NCBI GenBank assembly: GCA_035574195.1
Contig: DATLZE010000043.1
Coordinates: 1-13,003, forward strand
DNA from: SG8-41 sp035574195
Lineage (GTDB): Bacteria; Pseudomonadota; Gammaproteobacteria; Burkholderiales; SG8-41
Reading direction: 5' to 3'
Length of the DNA stretch: 13,003 nt
This document shows positions 1-6,133 of the stretch, in pieces. The notes beneath the pieces are model-generated. The model was not told the origin of the DNA and ran no database searches. It worked only from the letters and a program-made list of their open reading frames with translations. How positions within the stretch are numbered: position 1 is the stretch's first letter; the number at the start of each line of letters is the position of its first letter. The translations under genes and the position numbers were made by a program.

Positions 1-283
1 CCGCCTCGATCAGCGCCTCGGTGCAGGGACCGGTGCGCCCCTGGTGCACGCACGGCTCGAGCGACACGTAGGCGGTGGCGCCGCGCGCCCGCGCGCCCGC
101 GGCGGCGAGCGCGACCACTTCCGCGTGCGGCCCGCCCGCGCGCTCGTGCCAGCCCTCGGCCACGACCTCGCCCTCGCGCACGATCACGCAGCCCACGCGC
201 GGGTTGGGCGTGGCGGTATAGAGCCCGCGGCGCGCGAGCTCGAGCGCGCGGGCCATGTAGCGATGATCGTCGGGGGAGAACAT
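1..283 (-). CDS. ribD: RibD, riboflavin biosynthesis deaminase/reductase (N-terminal part only)
   Basis: The gene starts at the ATG at 283 and runs off the left edge; about 94 residues of the deaminase domain are visible. RibD deaminates the pyrimidine product of GTP cyclohydrolase II and then reduces its ribose, in cytosolic riboflavin synthesis. The visible part begins MFSPDDHRYMARALELARRG, followed by TPNPRVGCVIV, the zinc/catalytic GPHAEVVAL (His-Ala-Glu) and the second zinc motif LEPCVHQGRTGPC with its two cysteines, all hallmarks of the RibD cytidine-deaminase fold. It lies directly downstream of nrdR on the same strand with a 71-bp gap, the nrdR-ribD order common in proteobacteria. The C-terminal reductase domain is outside the window, so completeness cannot be judged. 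The gap holds a heptad-repeat hairpin just upstream of the start, and I see no strong Shine-Dalgarno sequence. Confidence 0.93.
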   Translation of the reverse strand, partial: MFSPDDHRYMARALELARRGLYTATPNPRVGCVIVREGEVVAEGWHERAGGPHAEVVALAAAGARARGATAYVSLEPCVHQGRTGPCTEALIEA

Positions 284-291
284 GCTGCCGC

Positions 292-354
292 CGTTGTTCG
301 TCGCTCGTTACCCCTCGCCTCGTGCGCAGCCGGAAACGAGAAACGGGGAACGAG
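292..354. repeat. Degenerate heptad array, inverted halves, nrdR-ribD gap
   Basis: Plus-strand sequence from 292 to 319 reads as 7-nt units of the type CGTYRYY (first units CGTTGTT, CGTCGCT). From 333 to 353 the units are of the opposite type, GAAACGA, GAAACGG, then GGAACGA. The halves pair: 304-314 with 345-354 gives ten base pairs with a single bulged A at 310. The right half ends one base before the nrdR stop codon (355-357) and the left half starts 8 bp from the ribD start. In the nrdR-ribD transcript it would be an intercistronic hairpin. It could serve as terminator, attenuator or processing site; this is inference. There is no T-run after the hairpin. Confidence 0.5.
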
Positions 355-819
355 TCATTTCTCGCCGGAGGGGCGCTGGACTTCCTTGATCGCGTCCTGG
401 AAGTCGTCCACGCCCTGGAAGCTGCGGTAGACCGAGGCGAAGCGGATGTAGGCGACTTGGTCGAGCTTGCGCAGCTCGCGCATCACCATCTCGCCGATGC
501 GCCGCGAGGCAATCTCGCGCACGCCGAGCGCGAGCACGTCCTGGGTGATGGTGGCGATCGCCTCGTCCACGAGCTGCGTCGGTACCGGCCGCTTGTGCAG
601 CGCGCGCATGAAGCCGGTGCGCAGCTTCTCGAGATCGAACTCGGCGCGGCTGCCGTCCTGCTTGACGACCTGCGGCATCCTCAGCTCCACCGTCTCGTAG
701 GTGGTGAAGCGCTTGTTGCACGCAGGACACTTGCGCCGGCGCCGGATCGAATCGCCGTCGTCGCTCACCCGGGAGTCAATCACCTGGGTGTCGGGCGACT
801 TGCAAAAGGGGCATCTCAT
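355..819 (-). CDS. nrdR: NrdR, ATP/dATP-sensing repressor of ribonucleotide reductase genes
   Basis: The protein has 154 residues, the normal length for the family. The N-terminal zinc ribbon is complete: Cys3-x2-Cys6 and Cys31-x2-Cys34, with the usual basic run RRRRKC between the knuckles and RFTTYE after them. Residues of about 49-139 form the ATP-cone, beginning PQVVKQDGSRAEFD. NrdR binds NrdR boxes in front of nrd operons and represses them according to the ATP/dATP balance. The ATG at 819 gives MRCPFC, the invariant family start. The gene lies between glyA and ribD on the same strand, with gaps of 83 and 71 bp. No Shine-Dalgarno sequence is evident. Identification is very secure; the target operons are not in the window. 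Confidence 0.97.
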   Translation of the reverse strand: MRCPFCKSPDTQVIDSRVSDDGDSIRRRRKCPACNKRFTTYETVELRMPQVVKQDGSRAEFDLEKLRTGFMRALHKRPVPTQLVDEAIATITQDVLALGVREIASRRIGEMVMRELRKLDQVAYIRFASVYRSFQGVDDFQDAIKEVQRPSGEK

Positions 820-837
820 GCCGAGCGATGAGTGAAA

Positions 838-877
838 GCACGGATCAGCACTCCGCCTCCTGCGGCTGCATCCGTGC
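838..877 (-). terminator. Hairpin between glyA and nrdR (weak terminator or attenuator)
   Basis: 838-845 and 870-877 form a perfect 8-bp inverted repeat (GCACGGAT/ATCCGTGC), with further pairing inside the 24-nt loop (CCGC 853-856 with GCGG 862-865). On the minus strand, in the direction glyA to nrdR, the hairpin is followed by TTTC rather than a real T-tract. It may attenuate read-through from glyA into nrdR or act in the nrdR leader. The stem is seen directly; the role is inferred. Confidence 0.35.
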
Positions 878-902
878 CTCGTTCCGACTCAGAATTTCAC
901 GT

Positions 903-2153
903 TCATGGGCCGTAAACCGGAAATCTCGCGCACAGGCGCTTCACCTCGTCGGCGACGCGCCGGATCGTCCGGTCGTCGTCGTGGTCGTCGAGCACGTCGG
1001 CGATCAGGTTGGCGAGCAGCTCCGCTTCGAGCTCGCGAAAGCCGCGCGTGGTGATCGCCGGGGAGCCGATGCGGATGCCGCTCGTGACGGTCGGCTTCTG
1101 GGGGTCGTCGGGCACCGCGTTCTTGTTGACCGTGATGTTCGCTCGCCCGAGCGCGTTCTCGGCGTCGCGCCCGGTGAGGCCCTTGCCGCGCAGGTCCACC
1201 AGGAACATGTGGCACTCGGTGCGCCCGGACACGATGCGGTAGCCGCGCTCCTGCAGCGCCTTCGCCATCACGCGCGCGTTGTCGAGCACCTGCTCCTGGT
1301 AGTCCCGGAACTCCTTGGTCATCGCTTCCTTGAGCGCCACCGCCTTGGCGGCGATGGCGTGCATCAGCGGCCCGCCCTGCGTCCCCGGAAAGACCGCCGA
1401 GTTGAGCACGCGCTCGTGCCGGGCATCGGCGAGGATCATGCCGCCGCGCGGGCCGCGCAGCGTCTTGTGCGTGGTGGTGGTCACGAAGTCGGCGATGCCG
1501 ACCGGGCTCGGATAGAAGCCCGCCGCGATCAGCCCCGCGTAGTGCGCGATGTCGGCCATCAGCAGTGCGCCGACCTTGTCGGCGATCGCGCGGAAACGCT
1601 TCCAGTCTATGACCAGCGAGTAGGCCGAGGCGCCGGCGATGATGAGCTTGGGCTTCTTGACGTGCGCGAGCTCCTCGACCTCCTCGTAGTCAATCACCTC
1701 GGTCTCCCGGTCGAGCCCGTAGGTGACCGCGTCGTAATAGCGCCCCGAGAGGCTCACCGACGCGCCGTGCGTGAGATGCCCGCCCGCATCGAGCGCCATG
1801 CCGAGGATGGTGTCGCCCGGATGCAGCGCCGCGTAGTACACCGCGGCGTTCGCCTGCGCGCCGGAGTGCGGCTGCACGTTGGCGTAGCCGGCGCGAAAGA
1901 GCTTCTTCGCGCGCTCGATCGCGAGCATCTCGGCCGCGTCCACGTGCTCGCAGCCCCCGTAATAGCGCCTGCCGGGATAGCCCTCGGCGTACTTGTTGGT
2001 GAGCACCGAGCCCTGGGCCGCGAGCACGCGCGGGCTCGCGTAGTTCTCCGAGGCGATGAGCTCGATGTGGTCCTGCTGGCGCTTGCGTTCCAGCTCGAGC
2101 GCGCGCCACAGATCGGGATCGAAACTCTCGAGGGTGTCCTGGGACGAATACAT
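903..2153 (-). CDS. glyA: GlyA, serine hydroxymethyltransferase
   Basis: This cytosolic PLP enzyme converts serine and tetrahydrofolate to glycine and 5,10-methylene-THF, the main source of one-carbon units. From the ATG at 2153 it has 416 residues, matching the usual 415-420. Visible motifs are IELIASENYASP (about 30-41), the NKYAEGYPGRRYYGG loop (53-67), QPHSGAQAN (94-102), GGHLTHG (124-130), the D201-x-x-H204 pair near PLP, and the Schiff-base lysine K230 in TTTTHKTLRGPRGG. A TTG two codons upstream (2159) is in frame but has no better ribosome site; the ATG gives the expected N-terminus. No clear Shine-Dalgarno sequence precedes either start. Transcription probably begins at the extended -10 at 2183-2191. 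The gene is first in the glyA-nrdR-ribD cluster. Confidence 0.97.
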   Translation of the reverse strand: MYSSQDTLESFDPDLWRALELERKRQQDHIELIASENYASPRVLAAQGSVLTNKYAEGYPGRRYYGGCEHVDAAEMLAIERAKKLFRAGYANVQPHSGAQANAAVYYAALHPGDTILGMALDAGGHLTHGASVSLSGRYYDAVTYGLDRETEVIDYEEVEELAHVKKPKLIIAGASAYSLVIDWKRFRAIADKVGALLMADIAHYAGLIAAGFYPSPVGIADFVTTTTHKTLRGPRGGMILADARHERVLNSAVFPGTQGGPLMHAIAAKAVALKEAMTKEFRDYQEQVLDNARVMAKALQERGYRIVSGRTECHMFLVDLRGKGLTGRDAENALGRANITVNKNAVPDDPQKPTVTSGIRIGSPAITTRGFRELEAELLANLIADVLDDHDDDRTIRRVADEVKRLCARFPVYGP

Positions 2154-2182
2154 CGGCAACGGGGGCGTTTTCTAAACTGTTG

Positions 2183-2191
2183 ATTTTAACA
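2183..2191 (-). promoter_or_regulatory. Putative glyA promoter (extended -10)
   Basis: The minus strand reads TGTTAAAAT here, a TG-n extended -10 with hexamer TAAAAT (5 of 6 match to TATAAT), in the only AT-rich patch of the glyA/dctQ divergent gap. It lies about 30 bp upstream of the glyA ATG. No good -35 box is seen at 16-18 bp, which is compatible with an extended -10 promoter. No convincing promoter was found for dctQ on the other strand; a CACAAT at 2254-2259 is the nearest candidate. Confidence 0.4.
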
Positions 2192-2285
2192 CCGAAGCGC
2201 GGGATGCGCCGGGCGCTCGCGCGGCCGCTGGCCGGGCGCGCGCGATTGCGGCACAATCCGCTCGCCCCGCCACCACCGGACCGCG

Positions 2286-2825
2286 GTGAAAACGCTGCTC
2301 GCTCTCTCGCGCTGGATCGACGCGCTCAACGAGCGCGTGGGACGCGTCGCGCTCTGGCTCGTGCTCGCGTGCGTGCTGGTGAGCGCCGGCAACGCGGTGG
2401 CGCGCTACGGCTTCGATTTCAGCTCCAACGCGCTGCTCGAAATCCAGTGGTACCTCTATGCCACCGTCTACCTGTGCGCGGCCGGCTACGCGCTCAAGCA
2501 CGACGCGCACGTGCGCATCGATCTCGTCTCCGGGCGGCTCACGCGCCGCGCACGCGCCTGGATCGACGTCTTCGGGGCGCTGTTCATGCTGCTGCCCGCG
2601 TGCGCGATCATCCTGTGGTACGGCTGGGACGCGTTCCTCGAGTCCTACCGCATCGGCGAGATGTCGGGGGACGCGGGAGGGCTGCCGCGCTGGCCGATCA
2701 AGCTCGTGGTGCCGCTCGCCTTCCTGCTGCTGATCCTGCAGGGGGTGTCGGAAACGATCAAGCGCCTCGCCTTCTTGCGGGGCGACGCCCCGCAGGAAGG
2801 CGGGCGTGAGGCGGCGGGCCGGTAA
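2286..2825 (+). CDS. dctQ: TRAP transporter small permease, DctQ family
   Basis: This is the small membrane subunit of a tripartite ATP-independent periplasmic transporter, which assists the large permease in sodium-coupled uptake of organic acids. The protein has 179 residues, normal for the family. It carries four predicted membrane segments at about 19-39, 52-69, 92-113 and 136-155. The conserved loop after segment 2, HDAHVRIDL, is the best DctQ signature. The start is the GTG at 2286, giving MKTLLALSRWIDALNERVG; no ATG precedes it in frame and no strong Shine-Dalgarno is seen. It is followed by dctM on the same strand after an unusually long 84-bp gap filled by a palindrome and a heptad array. 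The matching binding protein is encoded at 6134-7231. Substrate cannot be read from this subunit. Confidence 0.9.
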   Translation: MKTLLALSRWIDALNERVGRVALWLVLACVLVSAGNAVARYGFDFSSNALLEIQWYLYATVYLCAAGYALKHDAHVRIDLVSGRLTRRARAWIDVFGALFMLLPACAIILWYGWDAFLESYRIGEMSGDAGGLPRWPIKLVVPLAFLLLILQGVSETIKRLAFLRGDAPQEGGREAAGR

Positions 2826-2834
2826 CGGAGAGCA

Positions 2835-2852
2835 GCCGATGCGCGCATCGGC
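2835..2852. repeat. 18-bp perfect palindrome in the dctQ-dctM gap
   Basis: The sequence GCCGATGCGCGCATCGGC is its own reverse complement, starting 10 bp after the dctQ stop codon. In RNA it folds into a very short-looped hairpin. It could reduce read-through into dctM, protect the dctQ end of the message, or be a protein-binding site. Its outer seven bases on each side (GCCGATG/CATCGGC) are also the outer arms of the hairpin at 8886-8927. Confidence 0.6.
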
Positions 2853-2860
2853 CTTGCCCT

Positions 2861-2888
2861 GCGTTTCACGCTTCGCGTTTCGCGTTTC
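2861..2888 (+). repeat. Heptad array in the dctQ-dctM gap
   Basis: Four uninterrupted 7-nt units: GCGTTTC at 2861, 2875 and 2882, and the variant ACGCTTC at 2868. Weaker 7-nt phasing continues on both sides, roughly 2846-2908. The array sits inside an operon, 21 bp before the dctM start codon. Read on the minus strand the unit is GAAACGC, the same core (GAAACG) as the array at 333-353. Confidence 0.65.
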
Positions 2889-2909
2889 GACTATCACGGG
2901 CTCCGGGCG

Positions 2910-4364
2910 ATGTCCCCCGAGCTGATGCCCCCGCTCATGTTCGCCGGGCTCGCCGTCTTTCTCCTGCTCGGCTACCCGGTCGCCTTTGCGCTCGCCGCGA
3001 ACGGGCTGCTCTTCGCCTTCATCGGCTTCGAGCTGGGGCTGCTCGAGCCGCAACTGCTGCAGGCGCTGCCGCAGCGCTTGTTCGGGATCATGCAGAACCA
3101 GCTGCTGCTCGCGATCCCGTTTTTCACCTTCATGGGGCTGGTGCTCGAGAGAAGCGGCCTCGCCGAGGACCTGCTCGACACCATCGGCCAGCTCTTCGGC
3201 CCGGTGCGCGGCGGCGTCGCCTACGCCGTGATCTTCGTCGGCGCGCTGCTCGCCGCCACCACCGGGGTGATCGCCGCCTCGGTGATCGCGATGGGGCTGA
3301 TCTCGCTGCCGGTGATGCTGCGCTACGGCTATTCGCCCCGGCTCGCCTCCGGCGTGATCTGCGCCTCGGGCACGCTCGCGCAGATCATCCCGCCCTCGAT
3401 CGTGTTGATCGTGCTCGCCGATGTGCTGGGGGTGCCGGTCGGCGAGATATACCTCGGCGCCGTGCTCCCGGGCCTGCTGCTGGTCGGGCTGCTGATGCTC
3501 TATGTCGCGTGCATCTCGTTCATCCGCCCCGGCACCGCGCCGGCGCTGCCGGCCGAGGCGCGCACGCTCGCCGGCTGGGCGCTCTACCGCCACGCGCTCG
3601 CCGTGATGCTGCCGCCGCTCGTGCTGATCTTTCTCGTGCTCGGCACGATCTTCATCGGCATCGCGACGCCGACCGAGGGCGGCGCGATGGGTGCAGTGGG
3701 TGCGCTCGCGCTCGCCTGGGCGCGGGGGCGGCTCACGGCGCGAATGCTGCGCGAGGCGCTCGACTCGACCGCCCGGCTCGCGAGCTTCGTCATGTTCATC
3801 CTGATCGGCTCGACCGTGTTCGCGCTCACGTTCCGCGCGGTGGACGGCGACCTGTGGGTGGAGCGGCTGTTCGCCCTGGTGCCCGGGGGCGTCTGGGGAT
3901 TCATCCTCGTCGTCAACCTCCTCATCTTCGTGCTCGGATTCTTCCTCGACTTCTTCGAGATCGCCTTCATCCTGCTGCCGCTGATCGGGCCGGTCGCCGC
4001 CAAGCTCGGGCTCGACATGGTGTGGTTCGCAGTGATGATCGGCATGAACATGCAGACCTCGTTCTTGACGCCGCCCTTCGGCTTCGCGCTGTTCTACCTG
4101 CGCAGCGTCGCGCCGCGCGAGGTGCGCACGATCGAGATCTACCGCGGCATCGTCCCGTTCGTCGGCGTGCAGCTCGTCGCGCTCGCGCTGGTGGTGGGCT
4201 ATCCGCCGCTGGTCACCTGGCTCGCAGGCAGGGCTGCGGTGCGGGACGCGACGGGTGTCGAGATCAGCCTCCCGCCGCCGGATGAGGAGCGGGCGAAGGG
4301 CGCGCCGCCCGGGGAGGAGGAGAGCGCCGCGGAAATCGAGCGCCTGCTGAAAGAAAGCAGGTGA
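2910..4364 (+). CDS. dctM: TRAP transporter large permease, DctM family
   Basis: This is the large channel-forming subunit of the TRAP transporter, a sodium-coupled importer in the inner membrane. The protein has 484 residues with about a dozen hydrophobic segments from residue 6 to about 440. Family motifs are visible: LLAIPFFTFMGLVLERSGLA near residue 70, the TGVIAASVIAMG stretch near 120, and ATPTEGGAMGAVGALALAW at about 251-269, the classic TRAP large-permease signature. A hydrophilic tail of about 45 residues (rich in E, P, R) extends past the last membrane segment, making it longer than the usual 425-450. The ATG at 2910 lacks a good Shine-Dalgarno sequence. dctQ lies upstream; no dctP follows. 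The stop codon overlaps an 8-nt-period repeat. It converges on the cupin gene with a 34-bp gap. Confidence 0.93.
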   Translation: MSPELMPPLMFAGLAVFLLLGYPVAFALAANGLLFAFIGFELGLLEPQLLQALPQRLFGIMQNQLLLAIPFFTFMGLVLERSGLAEDLLDTIGQLFGPVRGGVAYAVIFVGALLAATTGVIAASVIAMGLISLPVMLRYGYSPRLASGVICASGTLAQIIPPSIVLIVLADVLGVPVGEIYLGAVLPGLLLVGLLMLYVACISFIRPGTAPALPAEARTLAGWALYRHALAVMLPPLVLIFLVLGTIFIGIATPTEGGAMGAVGALALAWARGRLTARMLREALDSTARLASFVMFILIGSTVFALTFRAVDGDLWVERLFALVPGGVWGFILVVNLLIFVLGFFLDFFEIAFILLPLIGPVAAKLGLDMVWFAVMIGMNMQTSFLTPPFGFALFYLRSVAPREVRTIEIYRGIVPFVGVQLVALALVVGYPPLVTWLAGRAAVRDATGVEISLPPPDEERAKGAPPGEEESAAEIERLLKESR

Positions 4365-4384
4365 CGAAGTGGCGCAGTGACGGG
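4361..4384 (+). repeat. Three-unit octad repeat over the dctM stop codon
   Basis: Three consecutive 8-nt units, GTGACGAA, GTGGCGCA and GTGACGGG, begin one base before the dctM stop codon TGA (4362-4364) and fill most of the 34-bp convergent gap to the cupin gene. Two of the units differ from the first at two positions and the other at three or fewer. The period differs from the 7-nt arrays elsewhere, but the degenerate style and placement against a stop codon are the same. Confidence 0.4.
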
Positions 4385-4398
4385 CGGCGCCGCTCCGA

Positions 4399-4977
4399 TC
4401 ACCTCGCGGATTCGAACTTCGCGCGGAGCGCGGGATCGAACCTGCCGTCAATCAGCACGTAGAGCATCTTCGCGACCCTGCCCGAGCGGTTGCTCCAGGC
4501 GTGGTTGGTGCCGCGCTGGATCACGACATCGCCCGCCTTGAGGTTCACCTCGCCCTGATCGAGGATCAGCGTGATCTCGCCTTCCAGCACCACCGCGTAG
4601 TCCACCGTCTCGGTGCGGTGCATCAGGGGATGGCGCCCGCCGCGCCCCCAGGTCGAGGCCTCCTCCGCCCCGCTCGCGCGGAACGCCGCGCGCGCCTGCT
4701 CCGGGGTCATGTTGCGCACCGCGTCCGATTCGGGAGGCACTTCCGAGATGCGGAACACGGTTCCCATCGGCACGGGGTGCAGGCGGCGCGGGCCGGTGGT
4801 GGGCTCGGGCTCCTGCGCGGCGATCGGCACCGGCATCGCGGATGTTTTCCAGACCTCGTGCGACATCTGCCCGGGGCGAAGCGGATTGGCGTGCACCACC
4901 GGCACCGGGCCGTCGGAGAGCACGACCGCTTTCCCGTTCGCGTCGTGGCCCGTGACCACGCGTCTGATCTGCGCCAT
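4399..4977 (-). CDS. Cupin-domain protein of unknown substrate
   Basis: The protein has 192 residues from the ATG at 4977. An AGGGAGGA Shine-Dalgarno sequence 8-9 nt upstream decides this start over in-frame codons further out. The N-terminal part (1-100) contains RRVVTGHDANGKAV, typical of a cupin subfamily annotated only by domain. Residues 110-165 form the cupin barrel core: motif 1 is HPLMHRTETVDYAVVLEGE with likely metal ligands His116, His120 and Glu123 or Asp126, and motif 2 is GDVVIQRGTNHAWSN with His159. The arrangement fits a small metal-binding cupin, possibly a dioxygenase, isomerase or a sensor; no reaction can be assigned. It has no signal peptide, so is probably cytosolic. It is divergent from a Bug binding protein gene and shares a 124-bp control region with it, suggesting joint use in catabolism of an imported organic acid. 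Confidence 0.85.
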   Translation of the reverse strand: MAQIRRVVTGHDANGKAVVLSDGPVPVVHANPLRPGQMSHEVWKTSAMPVPIAAQEPEPTTGPRRLHPVPMGTVFRISEVPPESDAVRNMTPEQARAAFRASGAEEASTWGRGGRHPLMHRTETVDYAVVLEGEITLILDQGEVNLKAGDVVIQRGTNHAWSNRSGRVAKMLYVLIDGRFDPALRAKFESAR

Positions 4978-5041
4978 GGATATGATCCTCCCTGATCGAA
5001 TGGGCGCCGCCGGCGGGTGTGGAGCCGCGGGCGGCGCGGGG

Positions 5042-5071
5042 AGTATATTCACGCGGGAGGTGCCGCGGCAA
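5042..5071 (-). promoter_or_regulatory. Putative cupin-gene promoter with overlapping palindrome
   Basis: On the minus strand TTGCCG (5066-5071) and TATACT (5042-5047) are separated by 18 bp and resemble a sigma-70 promoter, about 65 bp upstream of the cupin ATG. The perfect 10-bp palindrome TGCCGCGGCA (5061-5070) overlaps the -35 box. A 9-bp inverted repeat, GGAGCCGCG at 5021-5029 and CGCGGCTCC at 5073-5081, brackets the promoter. On the plus strand TATATT at 5044-5049 could serve the Bug gene, but lacks a -35. The layout suggests an operator in a shared divergent promoter; no regulator gene is next to it. Confidence 0.35.
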
Positions 5072-5101
5072 GCGCGGCTCCGGATACGAACGGAGGGAAA
5101 A

Positions 5102-6115
5102 ATGAGGCGGGTGAGAGTCGCGGCAGGCTGCGGCGCGAGCGGTTCTGCGGCCGGCATCCGGCCCTTTTGCTTCATCCTGCCGCTCGCGCTGGCCGGCGCC
5201 GCGGCGCATGCCGAGCCGCCCTATCCGGCGCGCGCGCTACGCCTCGTCGTGCCCTCCTCGCCGGGCGGCGGCGCCGACATCTCGGCGCGGATCATCGCAC
5301 CCAAGCTCTCCGAGGCGCTCGGCCAGCAGGTGGTGGTGGAGAACCGCCCGGGGGCGAGCACGATGATCGGCGGCGAGGCGGTCGCGCGCGCCGCCCCCGA
5401 CGGCTACACGCTGCTGCTCGGCATCAGCACCCTCGCGATCAACCCGGCGATCTACCGCAAAATCCCGTACGACGCGCTGAAGGATTTCGCCCCGGTCTCG
5501 CAGCTCGTCTCGCTGCCGAACCTCCTGGTGACGCATCCCTCGCTGCCGGTCGCCACTGTGAAGGAGCTCGTCGCGCTCGCCAGGGCGCGGCCGGGCCAGA
5601 TCCACTACGCTTCGGCGGGCGTCGGCACCAATCCCCATTTCTCGATGGAGCTCTTCCTCTCGATGGCCGGGCTCAGGATGGTCCACGTTCCGTACAAGGG
5701 CTCGGGACGCGGCATCGTGGAGGTGATCGCCGGCCAGGTGCCGGTGATGATGCCGAGCATTCTGGCGGGGTTGCCCCACGCGAAGAGCGGGCGGCTGCGA
5801 GCGCTCGGCGTCACCAGTGCGAAACGAGCGGGCGGCGCGCCCGGGATTCCGACGATCGCCGAGGCGGGCGTGCCCGGCTACGAAGCGGTTCAGTGGTTCG
5901 GCGTGCTCGCGCCCGCGGCAACGCCGCGCGAAATCGTCTCGCGCCTGCACGGGGAGATCGTGCGCGCGCTCCACTCGCCCGAGGTGCGGGGACGCTTCGC
6001 CGCGGACGGCGCCGACCCGGTGGGCAGCACGCCGGAGGAGTTCGCGGCCTTCCTGCGCGCGGAGACCGCGAAGTGGGCGAAGGTCGCGCAGGAGGCCGGC
6101 ATCCGGCCGGAGTGA
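5102..6115 (+). CDS. Bug-family (TctC-like) periplasmic solute-binding protein
   Basis: This is an extracytoplasmic receptor of the tripartite tricarboxylate transporter type; members bind carboxylates, amides or vitamins. The protein has 337 residues from the ATG at 5102, preceded by a clear GGAGGG Shine-Dalgarno at 5092-5097. The signal peptide has a basic start, a hydrophobic core at about 22-35 and a likely cleavage after Ala-His-Ala37. The mature N-terminus YPARALRLVVPSSPGGGADI (41-60) is the family signature, followed by GQQVVVENRPGAS and AAPDGYTLLLG. Later motifs HVPYKGSG and PTIAEAGVPGYE are also typical. No tctA or tctB permease gene is in the window, so it is an orphan receptor, as is very common in Burkholderiales. 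It is divergent from the cupin gene and converges on the dctP-like gene with only 18 bp between. Ligand unknown. Confidence 0.93.
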   Translation: MRRVRVAAGCGASGSAAGIRPFCFILPLALAGAAAHAEPPYPARALRLVVPSSPGGGADISARIIAPKLSEALGQQVVVENRPGASTMIGGEAVARAAPDGYTLLLGISTLAINPAIYRKIPYDALKDFAPVSQLVSLPNLLVTHPSLPVATVKELVALARARPGQIHYASAGVGTNPHFSMELFLSMAGLRMVHVPYKGSGRGIVEVIAGQVPVMMPSILAGLPHAKSGRLRALGVTSAKRAGGAPGIPTIAEAGVPGYEAVQWFGVLAPAATPREIVSRLHGEIVRALHSPEVRGRFAADGADPVGSTPEEFAAFLRAETAKWAKVAQEAGIRPE

Positions 6116-6133
6116 GCCGGAGGCGGCCGCGCG

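Noticed and set aside
292..354. CRISPR array or tRNA-like structure for the periodic gaps
   Set aside because: Units are 7 nt without spacers, and no cloverleaf or cas gene is present.
874..905. A further heptad array at the glyA stop codon
   Set aside because: GAA/GAG recur on the minus strand at 6-8 nt intervals but the phase is not constant, so it is too weak to count.
828..2183. 451-residue plus-strand frame opposite glyA
   Set aside because: It is entirely antisense to a securely identified gene, is rich in Arg, Val, His and Leu as expected for shadow frames at high GC, and has no domain.
2172..4451. 759-residue open frame antisense to dctQ and dctM
   Set aside because: Its composition (runs of His, Glu, Asp, Arg, Gln) is that of the complement of GC-rich membrane-protein codons, and it fully overlaps two well-supported genes. 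It has no recognisable domain.
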